Shown here: positions 39,172-49,477 of the stretch, piece by piece
Position numbering within the stretch: the stretch's first letter is position 1
How the letters are laid out: the number at the start of each line of letters is the position of its first letter
Source: Paraburkholderia metrosideri
GTDB taxonomy: Bacteria > Pseudomonadota > Gammaproteobacteria > Burkholderiales > Burkholderiaceae
Direction of reading: 5' to 3'
Assembly: GCF_904848625.1 (NCBI RefSeq)
Contig: NZ_CAJHCP010000007.1
Coordinates: 1-64,000, forward strand
DNA: 64,000 nucleotides
Position numbers and translations under genes: made by a program
The notes under the pieces: model-generated
The model's database searches: none
What the model saw: the letters and a program-made list of their open reading frames with translations, nothing else
What the model was told of the DNA's origin: nothing

Positions 39172-39780
39172 ATGATCTCCACGCTGCGCAACATGAACTC
39201 ACCAGCCGCTGTGATGCGGTGCGCAGCCACGCTGCTGACCGCGCTGTCCGCCACCTTCAGTCCAGCGGGATTTGCACAGGACGCCACCAGCGCTGACGCC
39301 GTACAAACCGCACTCGGCAACGCCGAAGTCGTCCACGCACAGGTTCGGGTCGCCGCGATCGACGCCGCCACCAATACCGTCACGGTGCGAAGCCAGCGCG
39401 GCAATCTCGCGGATGTCGACGTCAACCCCGCATTGGCCGATGTCAGCCGCCTGCGGGTCGGCGACAGGCTGAACGTCGCATATCAACAGGCCATCCTGAT
39501 TCATATCGACAAACTCGCCACGAAGGGCTTGCGCGAGCGCGTCGAAACCACCGTGGCGATTCCCGCTTCAGCGGGATTCGTGTCGTCGGCGCACAGGGTG
39601 CGGGTGGTCGCGACGGTGGAAAAGATCGATCGGAAAAGCCGCATGGTGACCTTGCGTGGACCACGGCATAGACAGGTGCTGCGTGCGTCGAGTGCGATTC
39701 CGCTCGACGAACTGAAGGTCGGCGACAGCGTGCGGGCGGAGTTCGTGTCGGCGGCCGCGGTGGAGCTGGTGAGGGAGTGA
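39172..39780 (+). CDS. Exported protein with two similar beta domains
   Basis: This is a 202-residue protein with a signal peptide (cleavage probably after GFA near residue 35). Two repeats of about 60 residues are visible. The first has VRVAAIDAATNTVTVRSQRG and RLRVGDRLNVAYQQA; the second has VRVVATVEKIDRKSRMVTLRG and ELKVGDSVRAEFVSA. The pattern suggests a duplicated small beta-barrel (OB-like) fold acting in the periplasm. I do not recognise a named family. GGGAG precedes the start region. Confidence 0.65.
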   Translation: MISTLRNMNSPAAVMRCAATLLTALSATFSPAGFAQDATSADAVQTALGNAEVVHAQVRVAAIDAATNTVTVRSQRGNLADVDVNPALADVSRLRVGDRLNVAYQQAILIHIDKLATKGLRERVETTVAIPASAGFVSSAHRVRVVATVEKIDRKSRMVTLRGPRHRQVLRASSAIPLDELKVGDSVRAEFVSAAAVELVRE

Positions 39781-39843
39781 CGCGCGTGGCGTCGCACCAC
39801 ACAGTTGGCCAGAATTGATGCCTTAACGATGCCCCGACCATGA

Positions 39844-41070
<1,227 letters not shown>

Positions 41071-41150
41071 GCGCGTGGCTGGGGGGCGAACAGGTGCGGC
41101 GTGCGGCGGCATCGGAATGTCGTCGCGCGACGCAGCGTTACGTCGCCCGT

Positions 41151-42488
41151 TCAGGCTTCGACATCGGCAAGACTGAAAATTTCAGTGTTGTCGTTGTACG
41201 AGAAAATCTCGCCGTAACGTCCCCAGTTGATCACGGCATCCAGCGTCGCTTCCGCGATGCTGTCCGACAGAAAATCCTCCAGTTCCTGTTCGAAGCGCAC
41301 GCGTGGCGCGCGATGACCCGGCCGTTCATTCAGCACTCGCTTGATCCTGGAAGCCAGCGGCACGTGCCGCAGCAAATGCTCGGCAAACATCATCTTGCGT
41401 TCCTGTGTGCCCAGTTCGGCAAAGACTCGTGCTGCCGGCGTGAGCGTAATGTCACCCTCGCGCACGTCGGCGAAATCGAGGTACTGAAGCGCCTCGGCGA
41501 CAGGGAACAGATCGTCCACTTCCAGATGCAGCGAGCGCGCGATTTCCGGCATGTCGGCCCGCCCGTTGTAGGGCGCGGCGGCGACCGTCTCGATCAGACC
41601 CGCCATCAGATTAGTCGACACGGATGGCAACTGGCTGTTCAGTTCGAGCTCTTTTCTGGCTGTATCGCCGGTGGGGCGCGCCGTCATCTTCGCGTAAATC
41701 TCGTCGACGAGGTTGCGAAACGACGGATCCAGCCGATTGCGCGGATGCCTGAACGCTACCTTGATTTCGGCGACGACCCGGCCCGGATTCGACGACAGCA
41801 CCAGAATCCGGTCGCACATGAAGACCGCTTCCTCGATGTTGTGCGTGACGATCAGCACCGATTTGATCGGCATGCGGCCGTGCGTCCATAGATCCAGCAG
41901 ATCGGTACGCAGGTTTTCGGCGGTCAGCACGTCGAGTGCGGAGAACGGCTCGTCCATCAGCAGCAGCGTCGGGTCGACTACCAGCGCGCGTGCAAAGCCG
42001 ACGCGCTGCCGCATCCCGCCGGACAACTCGCGAGGATAAGCATTTTCGAAGCCGTCCAGACCGATCAGATCGATCGCGGCCAGTGCGCGCGTACGCCGCT
42101 CGCTCGCGCCGACACCCTGCGCTTCGAGACCCGCCTCCACGTTTTGCAGCACGGTCAGCCACGGGAACAATGCGAAGGTCTGGAACACCATCGCGACACC
42201 CTTGACCGGGCCTTTCAGCGGTTTGCCCAGGTAGGTGACGTCGCCGCCAGTCGGCTCGATCAGTCCGCAGATGATGCGCAGCAGCGTCGACTTGCCCGAA
42301 CCCGAACGGCCCAGCAAGCCGACGATCTCGCCCTCGCGTAACGACAGATTGACGCCATCGAGAACGAGCAGATCTTCCTGGCTTCTGTCGAAACCCCGGG
42401 TCACGTTCGCGACCCGCAGGATTTCATCGCCCAGTCGCGGCCGCGTCGGAAGCAGTTCGGCAGGGATAGCAGCTTTAAGATTTTGCAT
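41151..42488 (-). CDS. ABC transporter ATP-binding protein with AAA-associated C-terminal domain
   Basis: This is a 445-residue ATPase of the nitrate/sulfonate/taurine type. It has Walker A GLLGRSGSGKST near residue 70, the signature ELSGGMRQRVGFARAL, Walker B LLLMDEPFSALD and the His switch VTHNIEEA. From about residue 300 comes the AAA-associated domain (DDLFPVAEALQYLDFADV, then GDITLTPAARVFAELG), found in a subset of these importers. The start at 42488 follows the permease stop by 11 bases behind GAGAG. Its permease partner seems internally deleted, so the transporter may be non-functional. Confidence 0.88.
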   Translation of the reverse strand: MQNLKAAIPAELLPTRPRLGDEILRVANVTRGFDRSQEDLLVLDGVNLSLREGEIVGLLGRSGSGKSTLLRIICGLIEPTGGDVTYLGKPLKGPVKGVAMVFQTFALFPWLTVLQNVEAGLEAQGVGASERRTRALAAIDLIGLDGFENAYPRELSGGMRQRVGFARALVVDPTLLLMDEPFSALDVLTAENLRTDLLDLWTHGRMPIKSVLIVTHNIEEAVFMCDRILVLSSNPGRVVAEIKVAFRHPRNRLDPSFRNLVDEIYAKMTARPTGDTARKELELNSQLPSVSTNLMAGLIETVAAAPYNGRADMPEIARSLHLEVDDLFPVAEALQYLDFADVREGDITLTPAARVFAELGTQERKMMFAEHLLRHVPLASRIKRVLNERPGHRAPRVRFEQELEDFLSDSIAEATLDAVINWGRYGEIFSYNDNTEIFSLADVEA

Positions 42489-42499
42489 GACGTTCACTC

Positions 42500-43063
42500 T
42501 CAATCGAGCCGGAGTCGGGAATTGGCGTACGCATACATCGGGCGCGCCAACGTGCGGTTGAACAGCGTGACGAACAGGGACATCACGGCAATGCCCAGGA
42601 TGATCTTCGGAAAGTTGCTGGTGGCCGTGGTCTGCGCGATGTACGCACCGAGCCCGGGGGCGACCACCTTCGTATCGCCCCACTGCAAAAACGTCACCGT
42701 GAAGAAGATGTAGCCCAGCACCGGCACCGCCTGCAGGATGTCGAGGATCGGCATCCGCACTTTCTCCGCGCGACGGCTCTTCGCAGCCAGCGTGCCGTAC
42801 GCGAGCGTGAAAATCAGCGACGCCACCATCGCGGCCAGCATTCGCAACGTGGTGCGTATCGCGTATTCGGGGAGCCGCGCCGGATCGAGCGAGATGGCCT
42901 GGGTCTTGAACACGGACATCGGCGCCAGCGTTTCGTCAAAGCCGATCGCCGCCATGGCGATCATGCAGATGATCAGCGGAACAGCGACGAAGTCCCACCC
43001 GTAGGGCAACAACCGTTTCGCGGATGGGTTGGCGGTGTGGCGCAGATCGAAACGGACGTTCAT
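42500..43063 (-). pseudogene. ABC transporter permease with a large internal in-frame deletion
   Basis: The start at 43063 has a perfect GAGGAGG site. The 187-residue product begins like the N-terminal part of the roughly 580-residue double permease that pairs with this kind of ATPase (LLPYGWDFVAVPLIICMI, then ILDILQAVPVLGYIFFTVTF). It jumps directly to that family's extreme C-terminus (WGDTKVVAPGLGAYIAQ, PKIILGIAVMSLFVTLFNR). The first half's remainder, the EAA coupling loops and most of the second half are missing. The frame is open, so it is a deletion derivative rather than a stop mutant. Full-length family structure is from recollection. Confidence 0.65.
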
Positions 43064-43270
43064 CGTGGGCCTCCTCGCTGAGTGAATATCGGCAAACGCG
43101 CAGTAAGCTGAAGAGGCTCCATGCGGCAGATGACCGGGTCGCCAGAAAGCAGCGAAGTAGCGTTGAAATGAGTCATGAATCGACACCCGCTATCAAACGA
43201 AAAAGACTGCCGCCGTCATTCGCGGTGTGCGTGACGACACGCCCGCCGCGCATGACGGAGTCTGCGAAGG

Positions 43271-43414
43271 CTATGAAAAGAAGGCTTTGCAGCGCTGCCA
43301 GAGAGCGGTGAGTTTGCGAGGCTCACGGGCATGGAGCGCCAGCATGGCGTCGTAATGGATACGCGATTCCTGCACGTGCGGAAGGTGCGACAGAAGGAGG
43401 CCGAAGTTCATCAT
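43271..43414 (-). CDS. Small protein of unknown function
   Basis: This is a 47-residue protein (MMNFGLLLSHLPHVQESRIH at the N-terminus; KLTALWQRCKAFFS at the end) behind a GGAG site at good distance. It lies upstream of the ABC permease in the same direction, 207 bases from it. No domain is recognised. The ribosome site and the absence of any competing gene are the only support. Confidence 0.45.
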   Translation of the reverse strand: MMNFGLLLSHLPHVQESRIHYDAMLALHAREPRKLTALWQRCKAFFS

Positions 43415-44186
43415 GTTTCTCCGAGCGTTTGGCTTAACGCGGTTCGCGGAAAGCCAGCAGACACGAAGACGGGCGCATCGGGCGCGCGGCGACAGTCGTC
43501 TACTCGCTTTCCTCAATCAAAAGTTGAGACTGAGCTGAGTGGCATATGGGATAACTGTCACTGTCCGGCATGGCGGCTCCTTATCGGCGTCTGGTACGCA
43601 CGAGTTGATTCACGCGTTCGAACGCGCTCCGCTTAAGGAACGCGTAACGGACACAGCCGCGAGTTCAGGTCGCGACACGATGCCAGCCGGACCGATGCAC
43701 ACGCATGGGTCTAGATGGCGTTAATCAGGATGCACGGAGAGATTGTGACTACGGCGCGCACCGTCTGCCTGCTGGCAGGACGGCGGCTATGAAGAGGAAG
43801 CGCGGACGTCTTGCAGGTCAGGCAGTGAAACTGTTCGAAGATCGACTACTACAGGAGTCCAAGGCAATTGCCCCTTTTTTACGAAAACGTCGAGAGTTTA
43901 GGCTCGCCGGGAATTCCAAGTCAACATGATTCGCTAAGCAGAGCCAAGATAATTGACCAGAGTGTTGCGCGGATGTCGACGGCGAAAATCAAACAGCCGT
44001 TCTAGCCAACAGAAGCTTTTCAAATCCCTCGAAAAAGGCAGTAAAACGAAACAATTGAAGGACGATTGCAATGCAAATTGCGTCCCCTTGGTGGTCTTCG
44101 CGGTCTGGAGATTTCGCGTGATGGCGCTATGTTTTTTGCGCACTGGTTGACGGCGCAAACGTGGTCGCGACAGCCGGGCCTCAAAA

Positions 44187-44221
44187 GAAAGGGTTTGCTG
44201 GCGATGCCAGCAAACCCTTTC
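44187..44221 (-). terminator. Perfect 16-bp hairpin, probable leftward terminator
   Basis: GAAAGGGTTTGCTGGC-GAT-GCCAGCAAACCCTTTC is exact. On the minus strand it is followed by TTTTGAGG, a short T tract, so it could end the leftward tns operon whose last stop is 360 bases away. It might equally be chromosomal. Confidence 0.55.
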
Positions 44222-44278
44222 TGGTTCTCTTTAAAGCACAACAGGCAGGCCGTGAAGACCGACTACTGTTCGTACCTA

Positions 44279-44427
44279 ATGAAAGCGTTCCGTGGAACGC
44301 TTTGAAATGTCCCACATTTCGTCATTACGGCCTTAGCGCTTGGCAGCAAGCGAAGTCGACACGTCAAATGACCCCGCGTCGCACCGATATTCATTCTGCC
44401 GCTACACAATACAAATGAAAGCGTTCC
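44279..44427. repeat. Repeated ATGAAAGCGTTCC motif with inverted copy
   Basis: ATGAAAGCGTTCC occurs at 44279-44291 and 44415-44427. The first copy is followed, after GT, by its inverse GGAACGCTTT (44294-44303), forming a 10-bp perfect dyad. Repeats of this kind next to tnsB could be transposase-binding sites of the left end; they also resemble LacI-family operators. Confidence 0.4.
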
Positions 44428-44577
44428 ATTTCGCGCAGGCACAGGCCATCTGTAAATAGTTGACCACGAGGACGTCCCTACGGTGGGCAAGTTTCACCGC
44501 GTCTCTTACGGTCTGGGCATGGTCGGACCTCCCGCGACTAGCCTCCTGCGATTACACGATGCCCCTCACCACGCCAA

Positions 44578-46836
44578 TCAGAAGTCGATGTCGACTTCCT
44601 GCGCGTCAGTCGGTCGGTATTCCGTCTCGACGACCGCCGGCAGCTGCTCCCCTGTGGGTATCTCGCTCGATTTCCGTGCGGAACCGAGCAGCGCGCGGGT
44701 GTGCGCCGCACCAGCGTGTGCCTCGGCAGTTTTGCGAACGCTCCTGTTGTTAACGGTCCGCGGCAACCCATCGGCGGCCGCCATCCGTCGCTGAGTGGTC
44801 TGCGAAACTCCTCCACGCTTGACCGCCTGCTGCACGGTAGGGTGCTTGCGGGTTTTATCTCGCTGCTTGTCGAGGTCGACCACGTCTCGCATCTGGATGT
44901 AGTCACGGATGTCAGGAATCGCGATGCCGAACTTCTCGAGTGTCGGCTCGGTGGCCTCCAACTCAACGAAGTGGCCGTTGTCGTCCCACAACGCATGGAG
45001 CTTCGATGTGAAAAGCTCGTAGCCAACGATAGGCAGCGAACGGCCATTGTTCATAGCTTCGTGCTGAATCGCTCTCTTTTGAAGCTCTACCGAAGTGAAC
45101 TCCCGCTTATCACGGCTCACAAAACCCTGAGGCGCCGTGGTTTCGAAGCGTTTGGCGAGTTTGCGAATCACCATGTCCTCGGTCAATTCCCATACCGCAT
45201 CGCCTGCACGCATCGCCAAATTGAACAGGAACATGTACTTGGGAACAGGCGGCACGTTGCCCTCGAGCATCATGCGATTCCGCAGCCGTCTCATATCTGC
45301 ATTCAAGTTGTATTTGCTTATCGCAGTGAGAAGTGCGCACATGAACTGTTCCAGCGTCAGCGTCGCCCCCGCTGTAGCCTTCCTGAGTTTCTCGCGATTG
45401 CGCTTTCGAGCTGCGTCCTTCTCCGGCCCTTTTCCCTTAACCGGCTCCCCATGCGTGGCACCCGTAAGCTCGGCAATTTCTTCCTGGAAATAATCCATCA
45501 TCTGCTCGACGTCGCCCTTTGCCTTTCCCTCGCCCGGTGCAGCCATCAGCAACCGTTGCCGCATCTGACCAACGAGCGCGCGCTGCACCTTTTCCGAAAT
45601 GCCAGGGCCCCGGTCAACGAACAGCGAGCTAGGGCTCCCGTACACCATCCCGTCCAGATGTGAAACGCCCCATCGTGCTAGCTCGTCCTCCTTATCCGTG
45701 CATGCGCTAAATACGCATGCCAGATAAGAATCAGCATCCTCCGCTCGATAGGTTACGTACCATCCAAGTATCGCGCGGCTTGACCGGTCGACCGCGAGCA
45801 GAACCGTCGGTTTCAAAACGCCATTTATTGCAACCGTTGCATCGCCGACACGCAAGAAGCAGTCCGCCACCGTGCCGTCGATGTCCACAACATTGAGGTC
45901 ACCTCGCGCAATCTGTGCTGAGTATCCACGCCCACGCTCCGAGTTATGGAGCAATGCCAGCTTCGCCTTCTCCGCCTTAAAAATGGGGGTTAGGTGCCGT
46001 ATTGTGTTGCGTTCGGATGGCAGCTTCCGTGGGTCGACCGGGAAGCTCTGCTTTTTCTCGTCGGGACCGCGATTGTGTCCTCTGAGTCCCTGAAGAAATT
46101 TTCGGGCGAGTCCTGTAATTGTCGCACCCGGCACATGGGCTTCGCGCTGGACGAATTTTGTCAGCCGCTCCTTCAAGTAAACCGGGAACTGCATCCGCGA
46201 ATGCTTGCTCAGTGGGTCGAGCACCTGAGCAAACGTCTTCCGTCCGGATTTGATTAGCGCTCCATCTTTGCCTTTTACCCCAAACCGCGGAACGCCAGGT
46301 GCACCTTTGTCCCAATGCCTATCCGCCAAAGCGAACTCGTGCTCACCGTAGAAGAGGTAGTGCTCGTAGTATTTCCGCACTGTCTTCTCGGAACAGCCGT
46401 GTCTGTTCGCGGCGTCGCCGACAGCCAACGCGTAGACCTTCTTGTCCTTGAACGGAGTGTCGCCATGGACCCGGACGATGTGGTCGACGACTTGCCGCTT
46501 GCTCTTTAAAGCTTTCTCTTCCTCTTTGTTTTTTGGCGCGAAGTCCTTCATTCCTTGTGGAATGCCAGCCTCATCTACCTTCCACACCAGTTCTCGTCTC
46601 TTGAGGTCTCGCATGTCCCCGACAGAGCGCGTCATCCTATACTTCTTGGTATCAGGGTCCCGATTGAGCGTGAGAATCCCGTTCTCTACAGTACCAAGCC
46701 GGACGAGATACACAAGGCTCGCGTCCTCACCCAGGTACCTCACGAGCATCCGCTCGCGCTTTCCAATCAACAAAATCAGATTGGAATTCTTAGGGAACAA
46801 CGTAACGCTCTCGACGTTGTTGACAGAACTACTCAT
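44578..46836 (-). CDS. tnsB: Tn7-like DDE transposase TnsB
   Basis: This is a 752-residue transposase that joins the transposon 3' ends to target DNA. After N-terminal DNA-binding helices, a retroviral-integrase-type catalytic core shows Asp in NVVDIDGTVADC (about 318-320), Asp in SLFVDRGPGI (about 408) and Glu in GKAKGDVEQMMDYF (about 444). The last two are spaced by 35 residues, the classical DD(35)E pattern. A Mu-type beta-barrel and a basic tail follow. The start at 46836 has a GGAG site eight bases away; the 33 codons upstream overlap tnsA. Last gene of the tns operon, adjacent to the presumed left end. Confidence 0.92.
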   Translation of the reverse strand: MSSSVNNVESVTLFPKNSNLILLIGKRERMLVRYLGEDASLVYLVRLGTVENGILTLNRDPDTKKYRMTRSVGDMRDLKRRELVWKVDEAGIPQGMKDFAPKNKEEEKALKSKRQVVDHIVRVHGDTPFKDKKVYALAVGDAANRHGCSEKTVRKYYEHYLFYGEHEFALADRHWDKGAPGVPRFGVKGKDGALIKSGRKTFAQVLDPLSKHSRMQFPVYLKERLTKFVQREAHVPGATITGLARKFLQGLRGHNRGPDEKKQSFPVDPRKLPSERNTIRHLTPIFKAEKAKLALLHNSERGRGYSAQIARGDLNVVDIDGTVADCFLRVGDATVAINGVLKPTVLLAVDRSSRAILGWYVTYRAEDADSYLACVFSACTDKEDELARWGVSHLDGMVYGSPSSLFVDRGPGISEKVQRALVGQMRQRLLMAAPGEGKAKGDVEQMMDYFQEEIAELTGATHGEPVKGKGPEKDAARKRNREKLRKATAGATLTLEQFMCALLTAISKYNLNADMRRLRNRMMLEGNVPPVPKYMFLFNLAMRAGDAVWELTEDMVIRKLAKRFETTAPQGFVSRDKREFTSVELQKRAIQHEAMNNGRSLPIVGYELFTSKLHALWDDNGHFVELEATEPTLEKFGIAIPDIRDYIQMRDVVDLDKQRDKTRKHPTVQQAVKRGGVSQTTQRRMAAADGLPRTVNNRSVRKTAEAHAGAAHTRALLGSARKSSEIPTGEQLPAVVETEYRPTDAQEVDIDF

Positions 46837-46877
46837 AGTACGGCTCCGAACACGTTGAACAGCGTGGGAGTCACCTG

Positions 46878-47855
46878 CTACGGGCGAACGAAACGCAGGG
46901 GCTCCCAGGGTGCGTACAAATGTCGTACGTCCCATTTGAGATAGCCGAGAAAGATTGCGACTGCCAGCAGCCGGAAGGATTGGTCGCTGTCCCAGCCACG
47001 CCGCTTGCCAAGCATGGGTACTACGCGGCGCGCATTGCCCGTTGCGTTCGTAACGAGAAGGTCGTGTGCAAACACTCGGGCATCGACACCGAGGTGTTCC
47101 AGTTCTGCAAGCTCGACGTACTTCATGTGCTCGAACATGCGGCGATAGCTCTCGTACTCGGTGTCGTCGACAGTCTTTTCCGTCATGATTTCATGAGTCG
47201 CCCCCCATTCCCAGAGACCACCTGACTCTCGGTCGTGTCTCCGAATGACCTTCTTCTTTTGAAGGTGTGCACTAGGTTTTCCCGAGACACCGTGATAAAT
47301 CGGGTACGGCAGGCCCGGGATTAGAATCGTGAGCATGAAGTCAATGGTCAAAAGTTCGTTGACGGGAAACGGTCGCCCCTCCTCGCAATAAGCGAGGAAA
47401 GCTTCGCGGTTCCATTGTGGGTATTGCGTTCGTATCTCAATGACAAACGGGCACATCTCGAAATACGCGAGGAGGCGCGCTTCAAGGCTCGAGTGACACG
47501 CCACTTGGCCACCGGCCTTAAAGCTGAAGTGATAGCCCGCAATGCCCACTCGGCTCGCGCTCGCTTTTTTCCAACACTCGAAGTTCGGTGCGCGAAGAAC
47601 ACCTCGCGGGTCGCGTTCTGACATGGCAATTGGCCATTGGAGGACTGGCGAACCTCTCAGCCCTCGAAGCCAACTGCCCGAACCGTGCGCCGGCTCATCG
47701 GCATCTGGCTGCTCTATGTCACAGTCGCGCGGAAGCATCACGCGCATTGACCATGGATACCATTCCGTCTTCCTCAACCCGCTCGCAATCGCGAGGCCTC
47801 GAAGCCGTTCGCCCCGGGCTCGCGAGAACGACAGATGCGAGCAGTCGCCCGTCAT
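46878..47855 (-). CDS. tnsA: Tn7-like endonuclease TnsA
   Basis: This is a 325-residue protein with a PD-(D/E)XK-type nuclease domain that cuts the 5' ends so the element moves by cut-and-paste. Candidate catalytic residues are Glu in CHSSLEARLLAYF (about 125), Asp in LLTIDFMLTI (about 172) and the QxK motif in HLQKKKV (about 199-201). ECRTQYP-like strands after the Glu (FVIEIRTQYPQW) fit the family. The ATG at 47855 overlaps the tniQ stop by ATGA; the open frame extends 52 codons further inside tniQ and is not needed. tnsB follows after 41 bases. Confidence 0.88.
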   Translation of the reverse strand: MTGDCSHLSFSRARGERLRGLAIASGLRKTEWYPWSMRVMLPRDCDIEQPDADEPAHGSGSWLRGLRGSPVLQWPIAMSERDPRGVLRAPNFECWKKASASRVGIAGYHFSFKAGGQVACHSSLEARLLAYFEMCPFVIEIRTQYPQWNREAFLAYCEEGRPFPVNELLTIDFMLTILIPGLPYPIYHGVSGKPSAHLQKKKVIRRHDRESGGLWEWGATHEIMTEKTVDDTEYESYRRMFEHMKYVELAELEHLGVDARVFAHDLLVTNATGNARRVVPMLGKRRGWDSDQSFRLLAVAIFLGYLKWDVRHLYAPWEPLRFVRP

Positions 47856-49477
47856 TCGCTGTTTCGTTCTATCCATGCCTTGGCCCTTCTGAGTCGGTCC
47901 GAGAATTGCCTTGGGTGACACCCTTCGAAGTTCGTTCGCTCGGCCCACTTCGACTTTTTGCCGACCGTTCTCGCCCGGTCCGTAATCAATTTGATTTGAC
48001 GTTCCCTCCACGAGTCGTGGGTGTCAACGCATTGGTCTAGGACGGCTTCGAGTTCCGGCGTACCTGTGCCTAATTTGTATGCCGACTCGTTGCCCGTCTC
48101 GCTGAGGAGGAACGCCCTGGAGATGAGGCGTTCTGGATTTTCGCGAAGTGCGACCGCATACCGCTCCCGAACAAGTTTCCGTTTCATTTCGTCCTGCGCC
48201 CGCTTACGCTCAATCACCTTAGGCAAGCTCGGCTTGCCTGCCTGGCTCGGCAGGTTCTTGTCAAGCCACCGCGCGTCATAACGGGTCGCGAAAAATGTGA
48301 GTCTTTGACCGTCTGCTAAATAGCGTATGTCGCTACGCTTGTAGCTTGGGTTGAGCCGCATGGCGCCTGAAATCTCTGACCTGCATTTCCTGCGATAGCG
48401 GCTCAGTTCGGCAACATTCATCAGGTCAAACTGACGCTGCCACCGTTCGTGTTTGGAGTCGCGCCGAGGTCGAATTCGCTTCGGTGGGGTAGTGGCTGTA
48501 GCGTCATAACGCCTCGGGTTCGTTCTGCGCCGTTTCACCTCAATGAAAAAGTCTGTCCATCCTCCAAAAAGAGCCCACACAGATGCGATGTTCTGAATGG
48601 GATTTCGAAGTGGCCCTGCCGATTCCCGATGATGACCTGTTGCTCTTTCAAAGGTTAAAGCTTTGAATCCGAGAGCCAAGGCCAGTTGGTTCCCAAGGCG
48701 CCCTTCGAGATGCTCTCGGGCAACCTGCTGGTAGTCACGACGCTCAAGTATCTCAGCGATGCGACGTACCTTTGCTCTTAGCACAGGACCAGTGTTTTCT
48801 GAGAGCGTTGATGTATCAATACGTCCCATCAGAACATCTTCTGCCATTCTGGAAATTGCGATGGCCGCTTCCACACTGTTCCGTTTTGTCACGACTCCAA
48901 CGCGGCGCAATGGCCCTCCACACAGACATACTTCCTGGGGATGCCACGTCTTCGGTGCTCTACGATGGCTTATGTCGCAATCACGGCAGTAGCTCATAAG
49001 AGGCTCTTCGTGCGTCGGACAATAGAGCATCGAAGGCGTCAGATGAATTCGATGCCAAACGGGAAAGCCGCGAACCTTAAGGTCGGTTTCCATACAGCTT
49101 AGACAGATACCCAAGCGCCCCCGAAGAGTCTGCTGGTGAGTAGCGAGATAGCTGTGCGTGCCACGTGCAGTTCCGCTTCTGTACTGCCTAAGCAACTTCG
49201 TGCGATTCTGTCGAGGAAGGAAAGCGCTGTTGAGCCGGTATCTTGTGTGATTCAAGACGATGGTTTCCCAGTCTGGTAGCAACCCAGGGAACAGCTTTGA
49301 AATGCCCTCCACGTTGGCTGGATGTATGAAAGCTGGCCTATGGCTAGGCCGGCCAAGAATTTCCATCACACCACGATGGTTATCGACGTTACTCATTTCA
49401 GCTTGGCGGATGATGAAACCCGTGAAGTCTTCTTCATCCTGAATGTTTGTTGCGAGGAATGGAACTATTTCGCTCAT
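47852..49477 (-). CDS. Second TniQ-family target-selection protein
   Basis: This is a 541-residue TniQ-type protein. A zinc-finger region follows the N-terminal TniQ domain: CLSC (125, 128), then YCPTH (153, 156), and a second set, YCRDC (164, 167) and CLC (184, 186). The HRIHLTPSMLYCPTHEEPL stretch is diagnostic. The C-terminal half is basic with KRRRTNPRR and YRRKCRSEISGAMRLNPSYKR. TniQ proteins link TnsC to a DNA target or to a targeting partner. Its start overlaps tnsD by 44 bases. No Cas partner is present, so its target mode is unknown. Confidence 0.88.
   Translation of the reverse strand: MSEIVPFLATNIQDEEDFTGFIIRQAEMSNVDNHRGVMEILGRPSHRPAFIHPANVEGISKLFPGLLPDWETIVLNHTRYRLNSAFLPRQNRTKLLRQYRSGTARGTHSYLATHQQTLRGRLGICLSCMETDLKVRGFPVWHRIHLTPSMLYCPTHEEPLMSYCRDCDISHRRAPKTWHPQEVCLCGGPLRRVGVVTKRNSVEAAIAISRMAEDVLMGRIDTSTLSENTGPVLRAKVRRIAEILERRDYQQVAREHLEGRLGNQLALALGFKALTFERATGHHRESAGPLRNPIQNIASVWALFGGWTDFFIEVKRRRTNPRRYDATATTPPKRIRPRRDSKHERWQRQFDLMNVAELSRYRRKCRSEISGAMRLNPSYKRSDIRYLADGQRLTFFATRYDARWLDKNLPSQAGKPSLPKVIERKRAQDEMKRKLVRERYAVALRENPERLISRAFLLSETGNESAYKLGTGTPELEAVLDQCVDTHDSWRERQIKLITDRARTVGKKSKWAERTNFEGCHPRQFSDRLRRAKAWIERNSE

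Larger units (their letters stand above)
43415..44577. other. Junction region between chromosome and Tn7-like element
   Basis: This 1.16-kb region is without a credible gene. It becomes less GC-rich rightward and contains a perfect 16-bp hairpin (44187-44221), a 13-bp repeat present twice directly (44279-44291, 44415-44427), and an inverted partial copy. The left end of the transposon must lie in this interval or just left of it. I could not identify a definite terminal TGT...ACA pair or target duplication. A 46-codon basic open frame at 43789-43929 has no clear ribosome site. Confidence 0.5.

Noticed and set aside
43789..43929. 46-codon basic open frame at the left junction
   Set aside because: No clear ribosome site and no similarity that I recognise; kept only as a remark in the junction region.
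44390..44415. Definite left transposon end with TGT terminus
   Set aside because: I could not pair any TGT-starting end here with a matching inverted end on the right, nor find a 5-bp duplication.
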